DNA of 64,000 nucleotides. It comes from Sipunculus nudus. Taxonomy: Eukaryota > Annelida > Sipuncula > Golfingiida > Sipunculidae. The position numbers were made by a program, and so were the translations under genes. Where the stretch lies: assembly GCA_026874595.1 (NCBI GenBank), contig CM049307.1:64226870-64290869 (forward strand). Reading direction: 5' to 3'. This document shows, piece after piece, positions 36,101 to 51,100 of this stretch. The notes beneath the pieces were generated by a model. The model was given only the letters and a program-made list of their open reading frames with translations, did no database searches and was not told where the DNA came from. Positions within the stretch are counted from its first letter, which is position 1; every line of letters starts with the position of its first letter.

Positions 36101-39100
36101 TAACAGGTGGACAGGAGTTGTGGAATGGACTGTAGTATTTGATAAAATAGCATTTTATCCAGATATAATTTAAGTGTTTAGCTGGTATTTACTTTATGTG
36201 TACATTGACTTGATATTGATATATTAAAGAAGCTATGATGTAATCTGTCTTTACAGTGTTCTCAGAAGGCGGTATCAACCAAGTTGAAATGTTGTTCAGA
36301 TGTAATTACCTAGCACTTGTTGGTGGAGGAAAGTCCCCAAAATACCCACCAAACAAAGGTAAGGATTCCACAGCAATACTTCTCAGCTGGTTATGTAAAA
36401 ATAGCCTCCAAACAACAGTAAGGATTTCACAGCAATACTACTAGGCTGGTTATGTAAAAATACCCACCAAACAACAGTTAGGATTCCACAGCAATACTAC
36501 TAGGCAGGTTATGTAAAAATAGCCACCAAACAACAGTAAGGATTCCACAGCAATACTACTAGGCTCGTTATGTAAAAATAGCCTCCAAACAACAGTAAGG
36601 ATTTCACAGCAATACTACTAGGCTGGTTATGTAAAAATAGCCACCAAACAACAGTTAGGATTCCACAGCAATACTACTAGGCAGGTTATGTAAAAATAGC
36701 CACCAAACAACAGTAAGGATTCCATAGCAATACTACTAGGCTGGTTATGTAAAAATAGCCACCAAACAACAGTAAGGATTCCACAGCAATACTACTAGGC
36801 TGGTTATGTAAAAATAGCCACCAAACAACAGTAAGGATTCCACAGCAATACTACTAGGCTGGTTATGTAAAAATAGCCACCAAACAACAGTAAGGATTCC
36901 ACAGCAATACTACTAGGCAGGTTATGTAAAAATAGCCACCAAACAACAGTAAGGATTCCATAGCAATACTACTAGGCTGGTTATGTAAAAATAGCCACCA
37001 AACAACAGTTAGGATTCCACAGCAATACTACTAGGCAGGTTATGTAAAAATAGCCACCAAACAACAGTAAGGATTCCATAGCAATACTACTAGGCTGGTT
37101 ATGTAAAAATAGCCACCAAACAACAGTAAGGATTCCACAGCAATACTAATAGGCAGGTTATGTAAAAATAGCCACCAAACAACAGTAAGGATTCCACAGC
37201 AATACTACTAGGCTGGTTATGTAAAAATAGCCACCAAACAACAGTAAGGATTCCACAGCAATACTACTAGGCTGGTTATGTAAAAATAGCCACCAAACAA
37301 CAGTAAGGATTCCACAGCAATACTACTAGGCTGGTTATGTAAAAATAGCCACCAAACAACAGTAAGGATTCCACAGCAATACTACTAGGCTGGTTATGTA
37401 AAAATAGCCACCAAACAACAGTAAGGATTCCACAGCAATACTACTAGGCTGGTTATGTAAAAATAGCCACCAAACAACAGTAAGGATTCCACAGCAATAC
37501 TACTAGGCAGGTTATGTAAAAATAGCCACCAAACAACAGTAAGGATTCCACAGCAATACTACTAGGCTGGTTATGTAAAAATAGCCACCAAACAACAGTA
37601 AGGATTCCACAGCAATACTACTAGGCTGGTTATGTAAAAATAGCCACCAAACAACAGTAAGGATTCCACAGCAATACTACTAGGCAGGTTATGTAAAAAT
37701 AGCCACCAAACAACAGTAAGGATTCCACAGCAATACTACTAGGCTGGTTATGTAAAAATAGCCACCAAACAACAGTAAGGATTCCACAGCAATACTACTA
37801 GGCAGGTTATGTAAAAATACCCACCAAACAACAGTAAGGATTCCACAGCAATACTACTAGGCAGGTTATGTAAAAATAGCCACCAAGCAACAGTAAGGAT
37901 TCCACAGCAATACTACTAGGCTGGTTATGTAAAAATAGCCACCAAACAACAGTAAGGATTCCACAGCAATACTACTAGGCAGGTTATGTAAAAATAGCCA
38001 CCAAACAACAGTAAGGATTCCACAGCAATACTACTAGGCAGGTTATGTAAAAATAGCCACCAAACAACAGTAAGGATTCCACAGCAATACTACTAGGCTT
38101 GTTATGTAAAAATAGCCACCAAACAACAGTTAGGATTCCACAGCAATACTAATAGGCTGGTTATGTAAAAATAGCCACCAAACAACAGTAAGGATTCCAC
38201 AGCAATACTAATAGGCAGGTTATGTAAAAATAGCCACCAAACAACAGTAAGGATTCCATAGCAATACTACTAGGCTGGTTATGTAAAAATAGCCACCAAA
38301 CAACAGTAAGGATTCCACAGCAATACTACTAGGCGGGTTATGTAAAAATAGCCACCACACAAGAGTAAGGATTCCACAGCAATACTACTGGGCGGGTTAT
38401 GTAAAAATAGCCACCAAACAACAGTAAGGATTCCACAGCAATACTACTAGGCTGGTTATGTAAAAATAGCCACCAAACAACAGTAAGGATTCCACAGCAA
38501 TACTACTAGGCTGGTTATGTAAAAATAGCCACCAAACAACAGTAAGGATTCCACAGCAATACTACTAGGCAGGTTATGTTAAAAAAGCCACCAAACAACA
38601 GTAAGGATTCCATAGCAATACTACTAGGCTGGTTATGTAAAAATAGCCACCAAACAACAGTTAGGATTCCACAGCAATACTACTAGGCAGGTTATGTAAA
38701 AATAGCCACCAAACAACAGTAAGGATTCCATAGCAATACTACTAGGCTGGTTATGTAAAAATAGCCACCAAACAACAGTAAGGATTCCACAGCAATACTA
38801 CTAGGCAGGTTATGTAAAAATAGCCACCAAACAACAGTAAGGATTCCACAGCAATACTACTAGGCTGGTTATGTAAAAATAGCCACCAAACAACAGTAAG
38901 GATTCCACAGCAATACTACTAGGCAGGTTATGTAAAAATAGCCACCAAACAACAGTAACGATTCCACAGCAATACTACTAGGCTGGTTATGTAAAAATAG
39001 CCACCAAACAACAGTAAGGATTCCACAGCAATACTACTAGGCTGGTTATGTAAAAATAGCCACCAAACAACAGTAAGGATTCCACAGCAATACTACTAGG

Positions 39101-42100
39101 CTTGTTATGTAAAAATAGCCACCAAACAACAGTAAGGATTCCACAGCAATACTACTAGGCTGGTTATGTAAAAATAGCCACCAAACAACAGTAAGGATTC
39201 CACAGCAATACTACTAGGCAGGTTATGTAAAAATAGCCACCAAACAACAGTAAGGATTCCACAGCAATACTACTAGGCAGGTTATGTAAAAATAGCCACC
39301 AAACAACAGTTAGGATTCCACAGCAATACTACTAGGCTGGTTATGTAAAAATAGCCACCAAACAACAGTAAGGATTCCACAGCAATACTACTAGGCAGGT
39401 TATGTAAAAATACCCACCAAACAACAGTAAGGATTCCACAGCAATACTACTAGGCTGGTTATGTAAAAATAGCCACCAAACAACAGTAAGGATTCCACAG
39501 CAATACTACTAGGCTGGTTATGTAAAAATAGCCACCAAACAACAGTAAGGATTCCACAGCAATACTACTAGGCAGGTTATGTAAAAATAGCCACCAAACA
39601 ACAGTAAGGATTCCACAGCAATACTACTAGGCAGGTTATGTAAAAATAGCCACCAAACAACAGTTAGGATTCCACAGCAATACTACTAGGCTGGTTATGT
39701 AAAAATAGCCACCAAACAACAGTAAGGATTCCACAGCAATACTAATAGGCAGGTTATGTAAAAATAGCCACCAAACAACAGTAAGGATTACAAAGCAATA
39801 CTACTAGGCAGGTTATGTAAAAATAGCCACCAAACAACAGTTAGGATTCCACAGCAATACTAATAGGCTGGTTATGTAAAAATAGCCACCAAACAACAGT
39901 TAGGATTCCACAGCAATACTACTAGGCTGGTTATGTAAAAATAGCCACCAAACAACAGTAAGGATTCCACAGCAATACTACTAGGCTGGTTATGTAAAAA
40001 TAGCCACCAAACAACAGTAAGGATTCCACAGCAATACTACTAGGCTGGTTATGTAAAAATAGCCACCAAACAACAGTAAGGATTCCACAGCAATACTAAT
40101 AGGCTGGTTATGTAAAAATAGCCACCAAACAACAGTAAGGATTCCACAGCAATACTACTAGGCAGGTTATGTAAAAATAGCCACCAAACAACAGTTAGGA
40201 TTCCACAGCAATACTAATAGGCTGGTTATGTAAAAATAGCCACCAAACAACAGTTAGGATTCCATAGCAATACTACTAGGCTGGTTATGTAAAAATAGCC
40301 ACCAAACAACAGTAACGATTCCACAGCAATACTACTAGGCTGGTTATGTAAAAATAGCCACCAAACAACAGTAAGGATTCCACAGCAATACTACTAGGCT
40401 GGTTATGTAAAAATAGCCACCAAACAACAGTAAGGATTCCACAGCAATACTACTAGGCAGGTTATGTAAAAATAGCCACCAAACAACAGTAAGGATTCCA
40501 CAGCAATACTACTAGACTGGTTATGTAAAAATAGCCACCAAACAACAGTAACGATTCCACAGCAATACTACTAGGCTGGTTATGTAAAAATAGCCACCAA
40601 ACAACAGTAAGGATTCCACAGCAATACTACTAGGCTGGTTATGTAAAAATAGCCACCAAACAACAGTAAGGATTCCACAGCAATACTACTAGGCTTGTTA
40701 TGTAAAAATAGCCACCAAACAACAGTAAGGATTCCACAGCAATACTACTAGGCTGGTTATGTAAAAATAGCCACCAAACAACAGTAAGGATTCCACAGCA
40801 ATACTACTAGGCAGGTTATGTAAAAATAGCCACCAAACAACAGTAAGGATTCCACAGCAATACTAATAGGCTGGTTATGTAAAAATAGCCACCAAACAAC
40901 AGTTAGGATTCCACAGCAATACTACTAGGCAGGTTATGTAAAAATAGCCACCAAACAACAGTAAGGATTCCACAGCAATACTACTAGGCTGGTTATGTTA
41001 AAATAGCCACCAAACAACAGTAAGGATTCCACAGCAATACTACTAGGCTGGTTATGTAAAAATAGCCACCACACAACAGTAAGGATTCCACAACAATACT
41101 AATAGGCTGGTTATGTAAAAATAGCCACCAAACAACAGTAAGGATTCCACAGCAATACTACTAGGCTGGTTATGTAAAAATAGCCACCAAACAACAGTAA
41201 CGATTCCACAGCAATACTACTAGGCTGGTTATGTAAAAATAGCCACCAAACAACAGTTAGGATTCCACAGCAATACTAATAGGCTGGTTATGTAAAAATA
41301 GCCACCAAACAACAGTTAGGATTCCACAGCAATACTACTAGGCTGGTTATGTAAAAATAGCCACCAAACAACAGTAAGGATTCCACAGCAATACTACTAG
41401 GCTGGTTATGTAAAAATAGCCACCAAACAACAGTAAGGATTCCAAAGCAATACTACTAGGCAGGTTATGTAAAAATAGCCACCAAACAACAGTTAGGATT
41501 CCACAGCAATACTAATAGGCTGGTTATGTAAAAATAGCCACCAAACAACAGTTAGGATTCCACAGCAATACTACTAGGCTGGTTATGTAAAAATAGCCAC
41601 CAAACAACAGTAAGGATTCCACAGCAATACTACTAGGCTGGTTATGTAAAAATAGCCACCAAACAACAGTAAGGATTCCACAGCAATACTACTAGGCTGG
41701 TTATGTAAAAATAGCCACCACACAACAGTAAGGATTCCACAGCAATACTAATAGGCTGGTTATGTAAAAATAGCCACCAAACAACAGTAAGGATTCCACA
41801 GCAATACTACTAGGCAGGTTATGTAAAAATAGCCACCAAACAACAGTTAGGATTCCACAGCAATACTAATAGGCTGGTTATGTAAAAATAGCCACCAAAC
41901 AACAGTTAGGATTCCATAGCAATACTACTAGGCAGGTTATGTAAAAATAGCCACCAAACAACAGTTAGGATTCCACAGCAATACTACTAGGCTGGTTATG
42001 TAAAAATAGCCACCAAACAACAGTTAGGATTCCACAGCAATACTACTAGGCAGGTTATGTAAAAATAGCCACCAAACAACAGTAAGGATTCCACAGCAAT

Positions 42101-45100
42101 ACTACTAGGCTGGTTATGTAAAAATAGCCACCAAACAACAGTAAGGATTCCACAGCAATACTACTAGGCTGGTTATGTAAAAATAGCCACCACACAACAG
42201 TAAGGATTCCACAGCAATACTAATAGGCTGGTTATGTAAAAATAGCCACCAAACAACAGTAACGATTCCACAGCAATACTACTAGGCTGGTTATGTAAAA
42301 ATAGCCACCAAACAACAGTAAGGATTCCACAGCAATACTACTAGGCTGGTTATGTAAAAATAGCCACCAAACAACAGTAAGGATTCCACAGCAATACTAC
42401 TAGGCTTGTTATGTAAAAATAGCCACCAAACAACAGTAAGGATTCCACAGCAATACTACTAGGCTGGTTATGTAAAAATAGCCACCAAACAACAGTAAGG
42501 ATTCCACAGCAATACTACTAGGCAGGTTATGTAAAAATAGCCACCAAACAACAGTAAGGATTCCACAGCAATACTAATAGGCTGGTTATGTAAAAATAGC
42601 CACCAAACAACAGTTAGGATTCCACAGCAATACTACTAGGCAGGTTATGTAAAAATAGCCACCAAACAACAGTAAGGATTCCACAGCAATACTACTAGGC
42701 TGGTTATGTAAAAATAGCCACCAAACAACAGTAAGGATTCCACAGCAATACTACTAGGCTGGTTATGTAAAAATAGCCACCACACAACAGTAAGGATTCC
42801 ACAGCAATACTAATAGGCTGGTTATGTAAAAATAGCCACCAAACAACAGTAAGGATTCCACAGCAATACTACTAGGCTGGTTATGTAAAAATAGCCACCA
42901 AACAACAGTAACGATTCCACAGCAATACTACTAGGCTGGTTATGTAAAAATAGCCACCAAACAACAGTTAGGATTCCACAGCAATACTAATAGGCTGGTT
43001 ATGTAAAAATAGCCACCAAACAACAGTTAGGATTCCACAGCAATACTACTAGGCTGGTTATGTAAAAATAGCCACCAAACAACAGTAAGGATTCCACAGC
43101 AATACTACTAGGCTGGTTATGTAAAAATAGCCACCAAACAACAGTAAGGATTCCAAAGCAATACTACTAGGCAGGTTATGTAAAAATAGCCACCAAACAA
43201 CAGTTAGGATTCCACAGCAATACTAATAGGCTGGTTATGTAAAAATAGCCACCAAACAACAGTTAGGATTCCACAGCAATACTACTAGGCTGGTTATGTA
43301 AAAATAGCCACCAAACAACAGTAAGGATTCCACAGCAATACTACTAGGCTGGTTATGTAAAAATAGCCACCAAACAACAGTAAGGATTCCACAGCAATAC
43401 TACTAGGCTGGTTATGTAAAAATAGCCACCACACAACAGTAAGGATTCCACAGCAATACTAATAGGCTGGTTATGTAAAAATAGCCACCAAACAACAGTA
43501 AGGATTCCACAGCAATACTACTAGGCAGGTTATGTAAAAATAGCCACCAAACAACAGTTAGGATTCCACAGCAATACTAATAGGCTGGTTATGTAAAAAT
43601 AGCCACCAAACAACAGTTAGGATTCCATAGCAATACTACTAGGCAGGTTATGTAAAAATAGCCACCAAACAACAGTTAGGATTCCACAGCAATACTACTA
43701 GGCTGGTTATGTAAAAATAGCCACCAAACAACAGTTAGGATTCCACAGCAATACTACTAGGCAGGTTATGTAAAAATAGCCACCAAACAACAGTAAGGAT
43801 TCCACAGCAATACTACTAGGCAGGTTATGTAAAAATAGCCACCAAACAACAGTAAGGATTCCACAGCAATACTACTAGGCTGGTTATGTAAAAATAGCCA
43901 CCAAACAACAGTAAGGATTCCACAGCAATACTACTAGGCAGGTTATGTAAAAATAGCCACCAAACAACAGTAAGGATTCCACAGCAATACTACTAGGCAG
44001 GTTATGTAAAAATAGCCACCAAACAACAGTAACGATTCCACAGCAATACTACTAGGCTGGTTATGTAAAAATAGCCACCAAACAACAGTAAGGATTCCAC
44101 AGCAATACTACTAGGCAGGTTATGTAAAAATAGCCACCAAACAACAGTAAGGATTCCACAGCAATACTACTAGGCTGGTTATGTAAAAATAGCCACCAAA
44201 CAACAGTAAGGATTCCACAGCAATACTACTAGGCAGGTTATGTAAAAATAGCCACCAAACAACAGTAAGGATTCCACAGCAATACTACTAGGCAGGTTAT
44301 GTAAAAATAGCCACCAAACAACAGTAAGGATTCCACAGAAATACTACTAGGCAGGTTATGTAAAAATAGCCACCAAACAACAGTAAGGATTCCACAGAAA
44401 TACTACTAGGCTGGTTATGTAAAATAGCCACCAAACAACAGTAATGATTTCACTGCAATACTACTAGGCTGGTTATGTAAAAATACCCACCAAACAACAA
44501 TTAGGATTCCATAGCAATACTACTAGGCTGGTTATGTAAAAATAGCCACCAAACAACAGTAAGGATTCCACAGCAATACTACTAGGCAGGTTATGTAAAA
44601 ATAGCCACCACACAAGAGTAAGGATTCCACAGCAATACTACTAGGCTGGTTATGTAAAAATAGCCACCAAACAACAGTAAGGATTCCACAGCAATACTAC
44701 TAGGCAGGTTATGTAAAAATAGCCACCAAACAACAGTAAGGATTCCACAGCAATACTACTAGGCAGGTTATGTAAAAATAGCCACCAAACAACAGTTAGG
44801 ATTCCACAGCAATACTAATAGGCTGGTTATGTAAAAATAGCCACCAAACAACAGTAAGGATTCCACAGCAATACTACTAGGCTTGTTATGTAAAAATAGC
44901 CACCAAACAACAGTAAGGATTCCATAGCAATACTACTAGGCAGGTTATGTAAAAATAGCCACCAAACAACAGTAAGGATTCCACAGCAATACTACTAGGC
45001 AGGTTATGTAAAAATAGCCACCAAACAACAGTAAGGATTCCACAGCAATACTACTAGGCTTGTTATGTAAAAATAGCCACCAAACAACAGTAAGGATTCC

Positions 45101-48100
45101 ACAGCAATACTACTAGGCAGGTTATGTAAAAATAGCCACCAAACAACAGTTAGGATTCCAAAGCAATACTACTAGGCTTGTTATGTAAAAATAGCCACCA
45201 AACAAACGGTAAGGATTCCACAACAATACTACTAGGCTGGTTATGTAAAAATAGCCACCAAACAACAGTAAGGATTCCACAGCAATACTACTAGGCTGGT
45301 TATGTAAAAATAGCCACCAAACAACAGTAAGGATTCCACAGCAATACTACTAGGCAGGTTATGTAAAAATAGCCACCAAACAACAGTTAGGATTCCACAG
45401 CAATACTACTAGGCAGGTTATGTAAAAATAGCCACCACACAAGAATAAGGATTCCACAGCAATACTACTAGGCAGGTTATGTAAAAATAGCCACCACACA
45501 AGAGTAAGGATTCCACAGCAATACTACTGGGCGGGTTATGTAAAAATAGCCACCAAACAACAGTAAGGATTCCACAGCAATACTACTAGGCAGGTTATGT
45601 AAAAATAGCCACCACACAAGAGTAAGGATTCCACAGCAATACTACTGGGCGGGTTATGTAAAAATAGCCACCAAACAACAGTAAGGATTCCACAGCAATA
45701 CTACAGGGCGGGTTATGTAAAAATAGCCACCAAACAACAGTAAGGATTCCACAGCAATACTACTAGGCTTGTTATGTAAAAATAGCCACCAAACAACAGT
45801 AAGGATTCCACAGCAATACTACTAGGCTGGTTATGTAAAAATAGCCACCAAACAACAGTAAGGATTCCACAGCAATACTACTAGGCAGGTTATGTAAAAA
45901 ATGGCCACCAAACAACAGTAAGGATTCCACAGCAATACTACTAGGCAGGTTATGTAAAAATAGCCACCAAACAACAGTAAGGATTCCACAGAAATACTAC
46001 TAGGCAGGTTATGTAAAAATAGCCACCAAACAACAGTAAGGATTCCACAGCAATACTACTAGGCAGGTTATGTAAAAATAGCCACCAAACAACAGTTAGG
46101 ATTCCACAGCAATACTACTAGGCAGGTTATGTAAAAATAGCCACCAAACAACAGTAAGGATTCCACAGCAATACTACTAGGCTGGTTATGTAAAAATAGC
46201 CACCAAACAACAGTAAGGATTCCAAAGCAATACTACTAGGCAGGTTATGTAAAAATAGCCACCAAACAACAGTTAGGATTCCACAGCAATACTAATAGGC
46301 TGGTTATGTAAAAATAGCCACCAAACAACAGTTAGGATTCCACAGCAATACTACTAGGCTGGTTATGTAAAAATAGCCACCAAACAACAGTAAGGATTCC
46401 ACAGCAATACTACTAGGCTGGTTATGTAAAAATAGCCACCAAACAACAGTAAGGATTCCACAGCAATACTACTAGGCTGGTTATGTAAAAATAGCCACCA
46501 CACAACAGTAAGGATTCCACAGCAATACTAATAGGCTGGTTATGTAAAAATAGCCACCAAACAACAGTAAGGATTCCACAGCAATACTACTAGGCAGGTT
46601 ATGTAAAAATAGCCACCAAACAACAGTTAGGATTCCACAGCAATACTAATAGGCTGGTTATGTAAAAATAGCCACCAAACAACAGTTAGGATTCCATAGC
46701 AATACTACTAGGCAGGTTATGTAAAAATAGCCACCAAACAACAGTTAGGATTCCACAGCAATACTACTAGGCTGGTTATGTAAAAATAGCCACCAAACAA
46801 CAGTTAGGATTCCACAGCAATACTACTAGGCAGGTTATGTAAAAATAGCCACCAAACAACAGTAAGGATTCCACAGCAATACTACTAGGCAGGTTATGTA
46901 AAAATAGCCACCAAACAACAGTAAGGATTCCACAGCAATACTACTAGGCTGGTTATGTAAAAATAGCCACCAAACAACAGTAAGGATTCCACAGCAATAC
47001 TACTAGGCAGGTTATGTAAAAATAGCCACCAAACAACAGTAAGGATTCCACAGCAATACTACTAGGCAGGTTATGTAAAAATAGCCACCAAACAACAGTA
47101 ACGATTCCACAGCAATACTACTGGGCTGGTTATGTAAAAATAGCCACCAAACAACAGTAAGGATTCCACAGCAATACTACTAGGCAGGTTATGTAAAAAT
47201 AGCCACCAAACAACAGTAAGGATTCCACAGCAATACTACTAGGCTGGTTATGTAAAAATAGCCACCAAACAACAGTAAGGATTCCACAGCAATACTACTA
47301 GGCAGGTTATGTAAAAATAGCCACCAAACAACAGTAAGGATTCCACAGCAATACTACTAGGCAGGTTATGTAAAAATAGCCACCAAACAACAGTAAGGAT
47401 TCCACAGAAATACTACTAGGCAGGTTATGTAAAAATAGCCACCAAACAACAGTAAGGATTCCACAGAAATACTACTAGGCTGGTTATGTAAAATAGCCAC
47501 CAAACAACAGTAATGATTTCACTGCAATACTACTAGGCTGGTTATGTAAAAATACCCACCAAACAACAATTAGGATTCCATAGCAATACTACTAGGCTGG
47601 TTATGTAAAAATAGCCACCAAACAACAGTAAGGATTCCACAGCAATACTACTAGGCAGGTTATGTAAAAATAGCCACCACACAAGAGTAAGGATTCCACA
47701 GCAATACTACTAGGCTGGTTATGTAAAAATAGCCACCAAACAACAGTAAGGATTCCACAGCAATACTACTAGGCAGGTTATGTAAAAATAGCCACCAAAC
47801 AACAGTAAGGATTCCACAGCAATACTACTAGGCAGGTTATGTAAAAATAGCCACCAAACAACAGTTAGGATTCCACAGCAATACTAATAGGCTGGTTATG
47901 TAAAAATAGCCACCAAACAACAGTAAGGATTCCACAGCAATACTACTAGGCTTGTTATGTAAAAATAGCCACCAAACAACAGTAAGGATTCCATAGCAAT
48001 ACTACTAGGCAGGTTATGTAAAAATAGCCACCAAACAACAGTAAGGATTCCACAGCAATACTACTAGGCAGGTTATGTAAAAATAGCCACCAAACAACAG

Positions 48101-51100
48101 TAAGGATTCCACAGCAATACTACTAGGCTTGTTATGTAAAAATAGCCACCAAACAACAGTAAGGATTCCACAGCAATACTACTAGGCAGGTTATGTAAAA
48201 ATAGCCACCAAACAACAGTTAGGATTCCAAAGCAATACTACTAGGCTTGTTATGTAAAAATAGCCACCAAACAAACGGTAAGGATTCCACAACAATACTA
48301 CTAGGCTGGTTATGTAAAAATAGCCACCAAACAACAGTAAGGATTCCACAGCAATACTACTAGGCTGGTTATGTAAAAATAGCCACCAAACAACAGTAAG
48401 GATTCCACAGCAATACTACTAGGCAGGTTATGTAAAAATAGCCACCAAACAACAGTTAGGATTCCACAGCAATACTACTAGGCAGGTTATGTAAAAATAG
48501 CCACCACACAAGAATAAGGATTCCACAGCAATACTACTAGGCAGGTTATGTAAAAATAGCCACCACACAAGAGTAAGGATTCCACAGCAATACTACTGGG
48601 CGGGTTATGTAAAAATAGCCACCAAACAACAGTAAGGATTCCACAGCAATACTACTAGGCAGGTTATGTAAAAATAGCCACCACACAAGAGTAAGGATTC
48701 CACAGCAATACTACTGGGCGGGTTATGTAAAAATAGCCACCAAACAACAGTAAGGATTCCACAGCAATACTACAGGGCGGGTTATGTAAAAATAGCCACC
48801 AAACAACAGTAAGGATTCCACAGCAATACTACTAGGCTTGTTATGTAAAAATAGCCACCAAACAACAGTAAGGATTCCACAGCAATACTACTAGGCTGGT
48901 TATGTAAAAATAGCCACCAAACAACAGTAAGGATTCCACAGCAATACTACTAGGCAGGTTATGTAAAAATAGCCACCAAACAACAGTAAGGATTCCACAG
49001 CAATACTACTAGGCAGGTTATGTAAAAATAGCCACCAAACAACAGTAAGGATTCCACAGAAATACTACTAGGCAGGTTATGTAAAAATAGCCACCAAACA
49101 ACAGTAAGGATTCCACAGCAATACTACTAGGCAGGTTATGTAAAAATAGCCACCAAAGAACAGTTAGGATTCCACAGCAATACTACTAGGCAGGTTATGT
49201 AAAAATAGCCACCAAACAACACTAAGGATTCCACAGCAATACTACTAAGCTGGTTATGCAAAATATACCCACCAAAAAAACTTAAAAGATACAACAGCAG
49301 TACTACTTGGCTGGTTATGTAAAAGTACCCACCAAATGAATTTAAAGATAACACAGCAATACTGAGTCGATTATGCAAACATGAGATTTATCATTTTATA
49401 TGATATAATTACGCTCTTTACACAGCGCTTTAACTATAGGCCTACTCCCTATATCATAAGTGCTGTTTGTTATGACCTCATATCCTGAATTGCTACACCA
49501 GGGGGGAGCACTGTATTCTCGTCCAATCAGATGAGACCTTGTGCTGGAAGACAAGGCCAAGCGAGGAATACATGGAGCCAATCATGTTCATTTCATTTTG
49601 AGTGACAGCTCATTGCCCCGGTAACCATCTGAATAGGCCACAGGCTCAAAGAGAATTGCCCCAAACATGGATTGCTTAGGGCCTTGGGCACATAGGATGC
49701 CCGGCCGGTGAATTGTAATTCAAACGAAACATAACAACAAAGGCTGCGTGCACACCTCGCTGGCTGGTTTTGTACTGCAGACAACAGATACATGGCTACA
49801 CTAACACAGTCATAATGTCATAATCGAATCGGTCAATAATGTGAGAATACAGAGGGAGCAATTAAAATTCAACCGTGAACTCTCATCAAGCGGCACTTGA
49901 AGGGCAGCTATCAGCTGAGCCAGGATGCCTGTTAAGTGTTTGTTTATTGGCATCTGGTTGGCTGCTTGTCACATCATACGCATGTTTTTTTCAGTGGACA
50001 ACGAACAGCCATCTGGTGTTTAAATATATCATAAACGGTCAAAGCTGGCAGCGTGAAAATCAGTTGCTTCTTTAGAAGCGCAAGATTTCCACTGCCTCGG
50101 GAGCGTATGATGTAATATGATTAATATGAGTGATGAATTACAAATATATTAGTTTCTTAATAAAATCCGAAGAGATTTGATAGTTCAAAATACAGAAAAC
50201 TCCCAGTCCATCCCCACTTCTACAATTCCTGGGCATTGCACTGCTGTACATACAGCTTCTGGAAATTAGTTTTGCTTTTGACAGTTATGGTATGGGATGA
50301 CCTGAAGAAAAAGCATGTGATAGAACTAGAGTTCAGCAGTGAAGTCAGAGGGGTCCGATTACGACGAGATCGGTAAGTGTATTATGTACTGGGAATGTGT
50401 ACCTTAAATGTCTTAAACACTTGTTTAGTCTCGATCTCTTTTAAAATAATGGTTTATTGCATATCATCAACTGTACTGTTAAAGTGTTACCAGTGTTTTA
50501 TATATAGAAATTCTGCTTTGCAGTAATGAAAAGTCTGTGTATCAAGTATACATAAATACACCAACCAGTTTATCAGAGAAATTAAACATTACAGATATTT
50601 AGAAATATCTGAGACAATCTTGTAGGTTGTAACCATGGAAACATGAGATGTTTGTTTCAATTCCTAATTTTCTGATATGTTAATCATACTTTTCATTACT
50701 GGCCACCCATTTGGTGGTCCCTTTTTTGGATGTTTCATTGATAGGAATAGGGTTGGGTATTTTTTTTAAATTTGTATACCATATCTAACTCAAGGATTGA
50801 CAGTATGCTTGTTTTTTTTTCAGGATAGTTGTGGTGCTAGATTCCATGATCAAGGTGTATACATTCACACAGAATCCTCAGCAGTTACATGTATTTGAAA
50901 CATGTCCTAACACTAAAGGTGAGCAGATGTTGTGGCATCACACATGCATTTGTTAGATGTTTGTATACCTAGGCATTGCATCATCCCCATCACAGACATT
51001 ATTTGATGATTCCCACTGTATTTATTTAGATAGGTCCATGGCCACCTGATGGCACTGTCTGTTGAATAAGAGTTGTGGTAACTGTACAATAAGCTTGAGT

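Noticed and set aside
36359-49260. CRISPR-like array (regular repeats)
   Set aside because: Units are contiguous 59-bp copies without unique spacers, in a eukaryotic intron, and derive from the adjacent exon donor.
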